From Mycobacterium marinum (lineage in GTDB: Bacteria > Actinomycetota > Actinomycetes > Mycobacteriales > Mycobacteriaceae): a DNA stretch of 64,000 nt. This document shows, piece after piece, positions 54,209 through 62,547 of this stretch; positions within the stretch are counted from its first letter, which is position 1; the number at the start of each line of letters is the position of its first letter. The notes beneath the pieces are model-generated. The model was not told the origin of the DNA. It searched no databases and saw nothing but the letters and a program-made list of their open reading frames with translations. A program made the translations under genes and the position numbers. The DNA lies in assembly GCF_003391395.1 (NCBI RefSeq), contig NZ_CP024190.1, forward strand, positions 5,456,001 through 5,520,000, given 5' to 3'.

Positions 54209-55063
54209 ATGGAGATTTTGGACTGGCCGTTCCGGGGCACTGAAGCACTAGCCGCCGGAGCCGTCACACCACACCGGTTGCGGACCCACTTCGAGATGGT
54301 TCACCGCAACGTGTACATCCCCCGCGGGAAGAAGCTGACGGCGGTGACGCGGGCCATCGCCGCGTGGTTGTGGTCGGGGCGGTCCGCAACGGCGGTGGGC
54401 CTGTCCGCCGCGGCGTTGCACCGCACGGGATGGATCGACGATTGGCTACCGGCCGAACTCAACCGACGGGGCCGGGACAAGGCGCGCGGCATCATTTCCC
54501 ACTGCGCCTGCCTCGATGAGGACGAGGTATGCGTGCGCGACGGCATCGCCCTGACCACTCCGGCGCGCACGGCATTCGACCTCGGAAGGCGAAAAGGACT
54601 GACCACAGCGGTGATTCGGCTCGATGCACTGACGCGTGCCACCGAGCTGAAGGTGGCCGACGTCGAGATGCTCGCCGAGCGACATCGCGGTGCTCGTGGG
54701 TTGATCCAGCTACGTCAGGCACTACCACTGGTCGACGCCGGCGCCGATTCGCCCTATGAGACGCGAATTCGCTTGCTAGTCATTCGATCTGGCCTGCCAG
54801 CGCCCCAAACCGAGATCAAGGTACTCGACGATTGGGGCGCGGTGGCGGCCCGGATCGGCATGGGCTGGCCGGAATGCAAAGTCGGCGTCGAATTTGACAG
54901 CGCAGGTCAGTGGAATAACGCGGCGAGCAGCGACGCTGTCGATCGATCGGCCGAACTCGAAGCGCGCGGGTGGACGATTGTTCGAGTCAACGCGCAGACA
55001 CTGAAAAACCGGCCTGACATCGTCGTGGCGCAGGTTCGACACGCGCTCGTGCGCAGAACCTAG
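54209..55063 (+). CDS. AbiEi/DUF559-like protein with Vsr-type nuclease-fold C-terminus
   Basis: 284 residues. The N-terminus resembles the AbiEi antitoxin-like winged-helix plus SAAALHRTGW region; the C-terminus (about 190-284) resembles the PD-(D/E)xK fold of DUF559/Vsr proteins, with VGVEFDSAGQWNNAASSDAVDRSAELEARGW in outline. The catalytic acidic residues are plausible, but the usual Lys is not obvious. Many paralogs occur in mycobacteria, often misnamed cullin-like. No AbiEii toxin partner is adjacent. It ends in a four-base convergent overlap with the next gene. Confidence 0.75.
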   Translation: MEILDWPFRGTEALAAGAVTPHRLRTHFEMVHRNVYIPRGKKLTAVTRAIAAWLWSGRSATAVGLSAAALHRTGWIDDWLPAELNRRGRDKARGIISHCACLDEDEVCVRDGIALTTPARTAFDLGRRKGLTTAVIRLDALTRATELKVADVEMLAERHRGARGLIQLRQALPLVDAGADSPYETRIRLLVIRSGLPAPQTEIKVLDDWGAVAARIGMGWPECKVGVEFDSAGQWNNAASSDAVDRSAELEARGWTIVRVNAQTLKNRPDIVVAQVRHALVRRT

Positions 55064-56064
55064 GCTCCGTGACCGGCCGGGACCCGCTCCCCTGCGACCG
55101 GCGGCCCGGGCGGCGTGCCATCACCGAAGGGCCTGCCGCCCAGAGCTTCCCGTCCGTGCGGCGCCAGCCAGCCAGCCAGATCGGGGCCTTTGGGAACAAT
55201 CCCGGTGGGGTTGATGTCGGCGTGCACGATGTAGTAGTGCTGCTTGATTTGGACAAAGTCCACGGTATCGCCGAATCCCGGGGTCTGGAACAGATCACGA
55301 GCGTACGCCCACAACGCGGGCATCTCGCTGAGCTTGTACCAATTGCACTTGAAATGACCGTGGTACACCGCATCGAAACGGGCCAGCGTGGTGAACAGCC
55401 GCACGTCGGCCTCGGTGATGGTGTCCCCCACCAGATAGCGTCGACTCGCCAGACGATCGCTCAACCAGTCCAATGCGCCGAACAGCCGATCGAAAGCGGC
55501 CTCGTACGCCTGCTGTGAGCCGGCAAAGCCACAGCGGTACACGCCGTTGTTCACTTCGGTGTAGATCCGCTGACTCACCTCGTCGATCTCGAGTCGCAAC
55601 CGTGACGGGTACAGCTGCGGGGCGCCGTCGCGATGGTAGGCGGCCCACTGCGTGGACAAGTCCAAGGTCATCTGCGCGAAGTCGTTGGTGACCACCGCGC
55701 CGGTCGGTACATCGACGATCGCCGGAACGGTGATGCCCTTGGGGTACTCCGGGAAGCGCTTGAAGTAGGCGTCCTGTAGTCGCGGGATCTGCAACACCGG
55801 GTCCAGACCTTCGGGATCAAGGTCGAAGGTCCAGCTGCGCGCGTCATGGGTGGGTCCGCAAAAGCCTATGGAAAGAACGGGTTCCAAACCCAGCAGACGG
55901 CGCACGATGATGGCGCGGTTGGCCCACGGACAAGCCCGGGCAACGATGAGGCGATAGCGACCGGGCTGCACCGCATAACCGTCGCGCCCGTCGGCGGTGA
56001 TGCGGGTGGTGATGTAGTTGGTGTCGCGGCTGAATTCACCGGCGCCGGCAACATATGAGCCCAT
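55060..56064 (-). CDS. Glutathionyl-hydroquinone reductase homolog (YqjG/ECM4 family)
   Basis: 334 residues. The thioredoxin-fold active site is ARACPWANRAII with Cys45, followed by SIGFCGPTHDARSWTF, PAIVDVPTGAVVTNDFAQM and the C-terminal GST helices with TEADVRLFTTLARFDAVYHGHFKCN in outline. The family reduces S-conjugated hydroquinones with a thiol. Mycobacteria lack glutathione and use mycothiol, so a mycothiol-dependent reaction is likely. It lies 12 bases downstream of fadE10 on the same strand. Confidence 0.9.
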   Translation of the reverse strand: MGSYVAGAGEFSRDTNYITTRITADGRDGYAVQPGRYRLIVARACPWANRAIIVRRLLGLEPVLSIGFCGPTHDARSWTFDLDPEGLDPVLQIPRLQDAYFKRFPEYPKGITVPAIVDVPTGAVVTNDFAQMTLDLSTQWAAYHRDGAPQLYPSRLRLEIDEVSQRIYTEVNNGVYRCGFAGSQQAYEAAFDRLFGALDWLSDRLASRRYLVGDTITEADVRLFTTLARFDAVYHGHFKCNWYKLSEMPALWAYARDLFQTPGFGDTVDFVQIKQHYYIVHADINPTGIVPKGPDLAGWLAPHGREALGGRPFGDGTPPGPPVAGERVPAGHGA

Positions 56065-56076
56065 GGGTGGACAGCC

Positions 56077-58029
56077 TTACAGCTTCGCCTCGGCTGACGT
56101 CGAGTCAGGCAGGAAGCGCCGAGCCACATTCGGCTGCGTGGACGGCCCGGGCTCCCAATGCGCAATCCAGGGTCCGGTGCCCTCGGAAGGATCGATGATT
56201 CCGTCCTCCAGCCAGGCATACCGACCCTCCAACACGTCGTTGGTCAGGCGGACATCGCCGACATCGGTGTTGGTCCACAACCCGTGGAACAGCGCTTCCA
56301 CCCGCAGAGTCGCCTGTCCGCAGAATGCCTCCGCCAGCTCGTAGGCCTGCCGTCCGACGATCGGATCAGCGACCCGTTGGGCTTCGGCCCGCACGCATAC
56401 CGCGGACATGGCGAACAATTCCGCACCGATGTCGACGATGCGACCGAGAAAGCCCTGCTTTTGTTCCAGCTTGGCCTGCCAGCGGGCCATCCCGTAGAAG
56501 GTGTTTCGGGCCAGCTTGCGAGTCGAGCGTTCGATGAATCGCAGATGAGCGGCCAGCGGGCCGAACTCGTGATACGCCTTGGGCCGCTGTCCCTCACCAA
56601 ATACCAGCTGCGGCAACCATTTTGCATAGAACCCGCTGGCGCCAACCGCGGCTGCCGCCTTCTTCCGAAGATCGGTGTTGGGTTTGGCCAGATCCCCAGC
56701 GGCGGTCAGGTGCGCGTCTACCGCTTCGCGGGCAATGAGCAACCGCATGATCTCGCTGGATCCCTCGAAGATCCGGTTGATCCGAACATCACGCAACGAC
56801 TGCTCCACCGGTGCCGCACGCTCACCCCGCGCTGCCAGTGACTCGGCGGTCTCATAGCCACGCCCGCCCCGGATCTGCAACAGCTCATCGGCGACCTGGC
56901 ACGCTATCTCACTGGACCACAGCTTGGCCAGCGCCGCCTCGATGCGGATATCGTTGCGGCCCTCATCAGCCATCTGACCCGATATCTCCACCACCGCCTC
57001 AAGCGCGTACGTGGTGGCGGCGATGAACGAGATCTTGCCGGCGACCGCCTCGTGCTTGCCCAGCGGCTTGCCCCATTGCACTCGCTCGCCGGACCACTCA
57101 CGCGCAATTTTCAGCGACCATTTGGCCGCCCCCGTCACCATCGCGGGTATCGCCAGCCGCCCGGCGTTGAGGGTGGTCAGCGCGATCCGCAGACCGTCCC
57201 CCTCCCGACCGATCAGATTCTCCTTGGGCACCCGCACGCGGTGCAGCCTGGTTACGCCGTTCTCGATGCCGCGCAGTCCCATGAACTTGTTGCGCCGTTC
57301 GACGGTGATTCCGGGTGAATCGGCCTCGACCACGAATGCGCTGATTCCACCCCGGTGCCCCTCACTCTTGGGCACCCGGGCCATCACCACCAGCAATTCG
57401 GCAACCACACCGTTGGTGGTCCACAGTTTGACCCCCTCGAGTTCGTAGGCCTGACCGTCGTCGATCGGTGTGGCCGTCGAGGCCAGCCGGGCCGGATCGG
57501 ATCCGACGTCGGGCTCGGTGAGCAGGAAGGCCGAGATGGCACCGGCGGCGCACCGCGGCAAGAATTTCTTCTTCTGCTCGGGGCTTCCGGCGAGTTTCAG
57601 TGGCTCAGGCACACCGATCGATTGGTGCGCCGACAGCAGCGCGCCCAGGCTGGTGTGGACCGTCGATGCCAGCATCAGCGCGCGGTTGTAGGCAACCTGC
57701 GACATGCTCAATCCGCCATACTCGGACGGAATTTTCATGCCGAAGCAACCCAGTTCGGCCAGGCCCTTGACGTATTCATCGGGAATCTGAGCGTCTCGCT
57801 CGATGACGCTGCCGTCGATGGTGCCGAGAAACTCCTGCAGCCGGCACAGAAACGTCGCGGTGCGCGCCTCCTCGGCGTCCGACGGCCGGGGGAAGGGATT
57901 TATCAGCTCCAGGGGAAAGCGCCCGAGGAATAGCTCCTTCGCGAAAGATGGCTTATTCCAGCCACTTTCACGGGATTCCTCGGCAAGAGCTCGCGCTTGC
58001 TCCTCGGTGACCTGCGCCTGCTGTGCCAT
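56077..58029 (-). CDS. fadE10: Acyl-CoA dehydrogenase FadE10
   Basis: 650 residues, the length of Rv0873. Order: N-terminal extension, ACAD N-domain with GLSMSQVAYNRALMLAS, middle beta-domain with AFLLTEPDVGSDPARLA, C-domain with GERVQWGKPLGKHEAV and QIRGGRGYETAESLAARGERAAPVEQSLRDVRINRIFEGSSEIMRLLIAREA in outline, and a long extra C-terminal domain like VLCAD-type enzymes. It should oxidise acyl-CoA with FAD in beta-oxidation. The exact chain length is unknown. Confidence 0.93.
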   Translation of the reverse strand: MAQQAQVTEEQARALAEESRESGWNKPSFAKELFLGRFPLELINPFPRPSDAEEARTATFLCRLQEFLGTIDGSVIERDAQIPDEYVKGLAELGCFGMKIPSEYGGLSMSQVAYNRALMLASTVHTSLGALLSAHQSIGVPEPLKLAGSPEQKKKFLPRCAAGAISAFLLTEPDVGSDPARLASTATPIDDGQAYELEGVKLWTTNGVVAELLVVMARVPKSEGHRGGISAFVVEADSPGITVERRNKFMGLRGIENGVTRLHRVRVPKENLIGREGDGLRIALTTLNAGRLAIPAMVTGAAKWSLKIAREWSGERVQWGKPLGKHEAVAGKISFIAATTYALEAVVEISGQMADEGRNDIRIEAALAKLWSSEIACQVADELLQIRGGRGYETAESLAARGERAAPVEQSLRDVRINRIFEGSSEIMRLLIAREAVDAHLTAAGDLAKPNTDLRKKAAAAVGASGFYAKWLPQLVFGEGQRPKAYHEFGPLAAHLRFIERSTRKLARNTFYGMARWQAKLEQKQGFLGRIVDIGAELFAMSAVCVRAEAQRVADPIVGRQAYELAEAFCGQATLRVEALFHGLWTNTDVGDVRLTNDVLEGRYAWLEDGIIDPSEGTGPWIAHWEPGPSTQPNVARRFLPDSTSAEAKL

Positions 58030-58215
58030 CGTTGCCTCCGCGCTACGACTTCACCGCGATAGGAAAAACCTGGTGCCGTACACAGGCAATACTACGGCGC
58101 ACAACGGCAAGTGGAAGTGCCCGACGATGACGAACGCGGCCAGCGGGCCAGCCACTTTGAAAAAGCCCTGACGTCAACCCGATTCGATGCCCGAGCGGAC
58201 GTATTGCGCCAACGG

Positions 58216-58620
58216 TTAAGCGTCGAGCTCCCGCGCCACGGCCTTGACCACCTCGGAGACCCGCCGGGCGGTCTTGCGGTCCGGGTAGCGCCCCTTGCGC
58301 AGCTCTGGCTGCACGGTGCTCTCCAGCAGCGTGATCATGTCCTCGACCATGCCGTGTAGCTCGTCGGGGCTGTGCTTGTGCTCAACGGCCTCGCGGCGGG
58401 TGCGGGTGAGGCTCGGTGGCGGGTCGAGCAATTTAAGGCTCAACGCCTGCGGTCCGCGCCGCCCGGACGCGATACCGAATTCCACCCGCTGCCCCGCTTT
58501 AAGCCCCTCGACGCCTGCCGGCAACGCAGAGGAACGAACGTAGACGTCCTCGCCCTCCTCCTGCGACAGGAAGCCGAACCCCTTGTCGGAGTCGTACCAC
58601 TTCACCTTGCCGGTCGGCAC
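58216..58620 (-). CDS. cspB: Cold-shock domain protein CspB
   Basis: 134 residues from GTG 58620 (PTGKVKWYDSDKGFGFLSQEEG in outline). The cold-shock domain (1 to about 66) has the RNP1 motif KGFGFL and the RNP2-like DVYVRSSAL. A long, charged C-terminal extension follows (about 68-134, EHKHSPDELHGMVEDMITLL), typical of the mycobacterial CspB group. It should bind single-stranded RNA or DNA. In H37Rv PE_PGRS15 lies between it and fadE10; here only 186 bp separate them. A 6-bp hairpin (58670-58691) lies in its leader. Confidence 0.92.
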   Translation of the reverse strand: MPTGKVKWYDSDKGFGFLSQEEGEDVYVRSSALPAGVEGLKAGQRVEFGIASGRRGPQALSLKLLDPPPSLTRTRREAVEHKHSPDELHGMVEDMITLLESTVQPELRKGRYPDRKTARRVSEVVKAVARELDA

Positions 58621-58783
58621 TGCTCTCACCTGCTTGTCTGACGGATCACTGGGTTTACAACAAAAAGATGCGTCCCGCATGTGCAGGACGCGAGGACGAT
58701 CACAGATCCTACTCGGATGCTGGCCCGCCAAGCATCCCTGTTTATCCGGCACTCGGTAGGCTGGCACCACTGCTGGAGGAGAT

Positions 58784-59188
58784 ATGCGCCTAATACTGAA
58801 CGTTATCTGGCTGGTGTTCGGCGGCCTTTGGCTGGCCCTGGGTTACCTGGTCGCGGCGCTGATCTGCTTTCTGCTCATCGTGACCATCCCGTTCGGCTTC
58901 GCGGCGTTGCGGATCGCGTCCTACGCATTGTGGCCGTTCGGCAGAACGATCGTCGAAAAGCCCAGCGCTGGAACCGGCGCCCTGATCGGCAACGTCATCT
59001 GGATCCTGCTGTTCGGGCTTTGGCTGGCCATCGGGCACCTGGTCAGCGCGGTGGCGATGGCGATAACGATCATCGGGATCCCGCTGGCGCTGGCCAACCT
59101 CAAGCTGATCCCGGTGTCACTGGTTCCGCTGGGCAAGGAGATTGTTTCCGCCGACTGGCCGACCCGATACGAGCGGGTGGCCCGATGA
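58784..59188 (+). CDS. YccF-domain membrane protein (Rv0870c-like)
   Basis: 134 residues, with GGAGGAG upstream of ATG 58784. Two tandem YccF repeats, each starting NVIWLVFGGLWLALGYL or NVIWILLFGLWLAIGHL, give about four transmembrane helices; IVTIPFGFAALRIASYALWPFGR is the family signature in outline. Function unknown. Its stop overlaps the moaA2 start by four bases, so it is cotranscribed with moaA2-moaD2. Confidence 0.9.
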   Translation: MRLILNVIWLVFGGLWLALGYLVAALICFLLIVTIPFGFAALRIASYALWPFGRTIVEKPSAGTGALIGNVIWILLFGLWLAIGHLVSAVAMAITIIGIPLALANLKLIPVSLVPLGKEIVSADWPTRYERVAR

Positions 59189-60267
59189 CGGTGACCGCGC
59201 TGGGCGTCCCGACGGTGCGTGGCCGGTCGGAAGGCTCGGCGATCGCATCCGACGCACCGGGCGATGGTCCGCTGCTGGATCGCTTTGGCCGGTCCGCCAC
59301 CGACTTGCGGGTGTCACTAACCGACCGCTGCAATCTGCGCTGCGGTTACTGCATGCCCGCGGAAGGCCTGAACTGGCTGCCCGGCGAGCAGCTGCTTGGA
59401 CCGGCGGAGCTGGCCAGGCTGCTCCGCATCGCGGTTACCCGGCTCGGGATCACCAGCGTGCGGTTCACCGGCGGCGAGCCGCTGTTGGCCCGGCATCTCG
59501 AAGAGGTGGTCGCGGCGGCGGCCCAACTGCGGCCCCGCCCGGAAATCTCGTTGACGACCAATGGTGTGGGTCTGGCGAAGCGGGCAGCGGCATTGGCGGA
59601 GGCGGGTTTGGACCGGGTCAACGTGTCGCTGGACACCGTGGACCGCGCCCACTTCGCGGCCGTCACCCGCCGGGACCGGTTGACCGATGTGCTGGACGGC
59701 CTGGCCGGCGCCAGGGCTGCCGGTTTGACTCCGGTCAAGGTCAACGCCGTGCTGGACCCCGAGACGGGCCGCCAAGACGTCGTCGAGTTGCTGAGATTCT
59801 GTTTGGAGCAGGGCTACCAGCTGCGGGTCATCGAGCAGATGCCACTCGACGCCGGACATCAGTGGCGGCGCAACGCGCTGCTGGGCTCCGACGATGTGTT
59901 GGCGGCGCTGCAACCCCATTTCCGGCTTCGGCCTGATCCAGCGCCACGCGGCTCGGCTCCTGCCGAGCTCTGGCTGGTCGACGCCGGTCCTGACACGCCC
60001 GCCGGTAAGTTCGGGGTCATCGCCTCGGTTTCGCACGCGTTCTGCTCGACGTGTGACCGCACCCGGCTGACCGCCGACGGTCAGGTCCGCAGCTGCCTGT
60101 TCTCCACCGAGGAAACCGACCTTCGCGGGTTGCTGCGCGCCGGTGCCGGCGACGAGGCGATCGAAGCGGCGTGGCGCAGCGCGATGTGGGCCAAACCGGC
60201 CGGCCACGGGATCAACAACCCGGATTTCGTCCAGCCCCAGCGCCCCATGAGCGCGATCGGTGGCTAG
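59185..60267 (+). CDS. moaA2: GTP 3',8-cyclase MoaA2 (molybdopterin synthesis step 1)
   Basis: 360 residues from ATG 59185, equal to Rv0869c. Radical-SAM cluster CxxxCxxC at Cys49, Cys53 and Cys56 (CNLRCGYC), GGEP in FTGGEPLLARHLE, the C-terminal second [4Fe-4S] cluster CSTCDRTRLTADGQVRSC, and the essential C-terminal GG. It converts GTP to 3',8-cyclo-7,8-dihydro-GTP, which MoaC then makes into cPMP. moaD2 overlaps its end by eight bases; moaC2, moaE2 and mog are 2 kb away on the other side of rpfA. Confidence 0.95.
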   Translation: MTVTALGVPTVRGRSEGSAIASDAPGDGPLLDRFGRSATDLRVSLTDRCNLRCGYCMPAEGLNWLPGEQLLGPAELARLLRIAVTRLGITSVRFTGGEPLLARHLEEVVAAAAQLRPRPEISLTTNGVGLAKRAAALAEAGLDRVNVSLDTVDRAHFAAVTRRDRLTDVLDGLAGARAAGLTPVKVNAVLDPETGRQDVVELLRFCLEQGYQLRVIEQMPLDAGHQWRRNALLGSDDVLAALQPHFRLRPDPAPRGSAPAELWLVDAGPDTPAGKFGVIASVSHAFCSTCDRTRLTADGQVRSCLFSTEETDLRGLLRAGAGDEAIEAAWRSAMWAKPAGHGINNPDFVQPQRPMSAIGG

Positions 60268-60550
60268 CCCGAAGGCGCCCGTGCCCGATCAGCCCGCCGG
60301 GATCGAGGTCACCGTTCGTTACTTCGCGGCCGCACGGGCGGCGGCGGGGATCGAGTGCGAAACGGTCGGGTTGCGGCCTGACGCCACCGTTGCCGAGTTG
60401 GTCGACACGCTGGCCGGCCGGAGCACGCGGCTGGCGACGGTGTTGGGCCGATGCTCTTACCTCAGGGACGGAATTGCTGTCCGAAATGACGCCACCGCGT
60501 TATCCACCGGCGACACGGTTGATGTACTCCCGCCATTCGCCGGCGGCTAA
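60260..60550 (+). CDS. moaD2: Molybdopterin synthase small subunit MoaD2
   Basis: 96 residues from GTG 60260, overlapping moaA2. The ubiquitin-like beta-grasp fold carries VRYFAAARAAAG near the start and ends DTVDVLPPFAGG, with the C-terminal Gly-Gly that becomes the thiocarboxylate sulfur donor. It pairs with MoaE2 to insert two sulfurs into cPMP. Confidence 0.93.
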   Translation: MASPKAPVPDQPAGIEVTVRYFAAARAAAGIECETVGLRPDATVAELVDTLAGRSTRLATVLGRCSYLRDGIAVRNDATALSTGDTVDVLPPFAGG

Positions 60551-60554
60551 GCCC

Positions 60555-60570
60555 TGTGAATTGCCTCACG
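60555..60570. promoter_or_regulatory. CRP (Rv3676-type) binding site upstream of rpfA
   Basis: TGTGA-N6-TCACG matches the TGTGAN6TCACA consensus at nine of its ten defined positions. It is about 150-170 bp upstream of the proposed transcription start. M. tuberculosis rpfA is a known target of the cAMP receptor protein Rv3676. Distance to the promoter is longer than usual for class I or II activation. Confidence 0.55.
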
Positions 60571-60713
60571 TAACGGAACGATAACGACCGGGACACGAGG
60601 TGATGTCGGGACGCTATGAGCTGCGGAAACAGTGGTCTTTCCTGGCCTTTTAGCCCACGGTTGCGCGGAAAACACCTCATTACTTCGTGCGTGACGAGAA
60701 CGTCTGAAACCGC

Positions 60714-60719
60714 TACCGT
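60714..60719 (+). promoter_or_regulatory. Candidate rpfA -10 element
   Basis: TACCGT (TANNNT), with a G at 60726 after a six-base spacer as the likely +1. This would start the transcript 44 bases before the riboswitch P1 stem. Confidence 0.35.
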
Positions 60720-60769
60720 CTCTCAGGGCTGGTCAACCGAACCCAACTGACTTGCCTGCCCTCCCTACA

Positions 60770-60963
60770 ACGCGCCGAGCTCCATCCGGTAGGCGGGGGA
60801 TTCCGACCCACGGATGGAGGCGGGGGACCCACCAGGTCCACCGAGATCGGACCGGGCCCTTCACGGCCCTTGGGGTGAAGCCGACGTCGTCCCACAGATG
60901 TAGTACGACGCTGGCCGGGTAACCTCTCCAACCCGAACCCGACAGCTGACCTCGCAGGCGTGT
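60770..60963 (+). ncRNA. ydaO-yuaA (c-di-AMP) riboswitch controlling rpfA
   Basis: The leader contains the family core: GGGGGACCCACC, CTTGGGGTGAAGCC, CCGGGTAACCTCT, and CCCGAACCCGACAGCTGACC with CTCGCAGGCG. The closing P1 stem pairs acgcgcc (60770-60776) with ggcgtgt (60957-60963), one G-U wobble. An inner 9-bp stem pairs ctccatccg (60780-60788) with cggatggag (60811-60819). It ends four bases before the GAGAGGA ribosome site. c-di-AMP riboswitches of this class precede rpf genes in actinobacteria and are normally off-switches. Confidence 0.88.
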
Positions 60964-60985
60964 ACCGAGAGGAATTACTGAACGT

Positions 60986-62077
60986 ATGAGTGGACGTCAC
61001 CGTAAGCCCACTACCTCGAACGTCAGCGTCGCCAAGATCGCCTTCACCGGCGCGGTGCTCGGCGGCGGTGGTATCGCCCTTGCCGGCCACGCGGCCGCGG
61101 CCACCGACGGCGAATGGGACCAGGTGGCCCGTTGCGAGTCTGGCGGCAACTGGGCGATCAACACCGGCAACGGCTACTACGGCGGCGTCCAATTCGCGCC
61201 GAGCACCTGGGCCTCCCACGGTGGCGGCGAATATGCGCCATCCGCGCAGCTGGCCAGTCGCGAAGAGCAGATCGCGGTCGCCGAGCGCGTCCTGGCCACT
61301 CAGGGCCGCGGAGCCTGGCCGGTATGCGGACACGGCCTGTCGGCCGCCACTCCCCGCGACGTCCCCGCTCCGGCCGCGCTGGATGCCCCGCTCGACGCCC
61401 CCGGAATCAACGGCGAGCCGGCACCGCTGGCCCCGCCCCCCGGAGATGACGTCCCGCCCCCGGCTGACCCGGCACCCCCGGTAGAGCTGGCGGCCAACGA
61501 CGTGCCCGCGCCGGCCGACCTGCCGCCCGCCCCGGAAGACCTGCCGCCGGCCCCCGAAGACCTGGCACCCCCGGCCCCGGCCGACCTGCCCCCCGCCCCG
61601 GAAGACCTGCCGCCCGCGCCGCAGGACCTCCCGCCTGCGCCTGAGGATGTGGCCGCGCCCGCGCCGGCCGACTTGCCGCCGGCGCCCGAGGACGTGGCGC
61701 CCCCGGTGGAGTTGGTGGGCAACGACGTGCCCGCGCCGGCCGACCTGCCTCCCGCCCCGGAGGACCTGCCGCCGGCCCCCGAAGACCTGGCACCGCCGGC
61801 CCCGGCCGACCTGCCGCCGGCTCCCGAAGACCTGGCACCGCCGGCCCCGGCCGACCTGCCGCCGGCTCCCGAAGACCTGGCACCGCCGGCCCCGGCCGAC
61901 CTGCCGCCGGCTCCCGAAGACCTGCCGCCGTCGGCCGACGCCGACAACCCGCCGGTGGACGTCCACGAGGCTTCGACCGTCGCCTACACCAAGAAGTTGT
62001 GGCAGGCGATCGTGGGACAGAACATCAGCGGCAACGACGCGCTCGACGCGCTCGCGCAGCCGGCCGTCTTCGCCTGA
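60986..62077 (+). CDS. rpfA: Resuscitation-promoting factor RpfA
   Basis: 363 residues from ATG 60986. An N-terminal signal peptide (about 1-39, ending GHAAAA) precedes the Rpf/lysozyme-like domain (about 40-118), with catalytic Glu51 in ARCESGGNW and the disulfide pair Cys50 and Cys114. The rest is a Pro/Ala-rich extension built on PAPEDLPP and APADLPP units, ending in a short helical tail. RpfA is a secreted muralytic enzyme that promotes regrowth of dormant cells. The M. tuberculosis protein is about 407 residues; the repeat region explains the difference. Confidence 0.95.
   Translation: MSGRHRKPTTSNVSVAKIAFTGAVLGGGGIALAGHAAAATDGEWDQVARCESGGNWAINTGNGYYGGVQFAPSTWASHGGGEYAPSAQLASREEQIAVAERVLATQGRGAWPVCGHGLSAATPRDVPAPAALDAPLDAPGINGEPAPLAPPPGDDVPPPADPAPPVELAANDVPAPADLPPAPEDLPPAPEDLAPPAPADLPPAPEDLPPAPQDLPPAPEDVAAPAPADLPPAPEDVAPPVELVGNDVPAPADLPPAPEDLPPAPEDLAPPAPADLPPAPEDLAPPAPADLPPAPEDLAPPAPADLPPAPEDLPPSADADNPPVDVHEASTVAYTKKLWQAIVGQNISGNDALDALAQPAVFA
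61787..61921 (+). repeat. Three exact 45-bp tandem repeats in rpfA
   Basis: Units start at 61787, 61832 and 61877 and encode LAPPAPADLPPAPED each time. Related but diverged units lie upstream. Such a tract can change length by slippage or recombination. Confidence 0.85.
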
Positions 62078-62089
62078 GACAGGGTCACC

Positions 62090-62126
62090 CCTAACCCGAC
62101 CGGCGCGGAAAGCCGAGCGGGTTAGG
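62090..62126. terminator. 9-bp hairpin between rpfA and moaE2
   Basis: cctaacccg (62090-62098) pairs perfectly with cgggttagg (62118-62126); the loop holds a smaller stem. It is 12 bases after the rpfA stop and overlaps the moaE2 stop codon, so it can serve as a bidirectional terminator for these convergent genes. Confidence 0.55.
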
Positions 62127-62547
62127 CCGAACCCACCCATTCTTCGGAACCATCACCGAAGAACTGGTGCTTCCACACCGGGAGCCGCGCCTTGATCGTG
62201 TCGACCAACTTCGCGCACGTGGTGAACGCGGCCTCGCGATGATCGGCAGCCACGGCGGCCACCAAGGCTGCATCGCCCACGTACAGGACCCCGATTCGGT
62301 GGCTGGCCGCGACCGCGCGCACACCGGCGGCGTGTTGGGCAACATCGGCCACCACCTCGGCTAGCACCTGGCCGGCCGACGGGTGCGCGGAGTACTCCAG
62401 CCGCAACACTTCCCGGCCGCCATCGTGGTTGCGCACCACCCCGACGAAACCGACGACAGCTCCCGCCGAGGGCCGGCCCACCAGTTCCTCGTGTTCGGCC
62501 AGAGAGATCGGCTGGTCGGTCAGCAGGGCCCGCACCACCTGCGTCAT
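62122..62547 (-). CDS. moaE2: Molybdopterin synthase catalytic subunit MoaE2
   Basis: 141 residues from ATG 62547 (MTQVVRALLTDQPISLAEHEEL in outline), equal to Rv0866. Family motifs: GAVVGFVGVVRNHDGGREVLRLEYSAHPSAG in outline, SHRIGVLYVGDAALVAAVAADHREAAF, and the catalytic Lys in VDTIKARLPVWKHQFF. It transfers sulfur from thiocarboxylated MoaD to cPMP. The start overlaps the mog stop by four bases. Confidence 0.94.
   Translation of the reverse strand: MTQVVRALLTDQPISLAEHEELVGRPSAGAVVGFVGVVRNHDGGREVLRLEYSAHPSAGQVLAEVVADVAQHAAGVRAVAASHRIGVLYVGDAALVAAVAADHREAAFTTCAKLVDTIKARLPVWKHQFFGDGSEEWVGSA

Larger units (their letters stand above)
60551..60769. other. rpfA promoter region upstream of the riboswitch
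   Basis: Part of a 435-bp gene-free stretch between moaD2 and rpfA. It carries a CRP-like palindrome, a direct repeat taacg (60571-60575 and 60582-60586, one helical turn apart, possibly for an OmpR-type regulator such as MtrA) and a likely -10 element. The remainder, to the rpfA start, is the riboswitch leader. Confidence 0.6.

Noticed and set aside
61300..61947. 215-codon minus-strand Ser/Gly/Ala-rich ORF resembling a PGRS protein
   Set aside because: It is the reverse complement of the Pro/Ala repeat arm of rpfA, with no PE domain.
60713..62140. 475-codon minus-strand ORF across rpfA
   Set aside because: Shadow of rpfA and its riboswitch leader; Arg/Gly/Val-rich translation with no domain.
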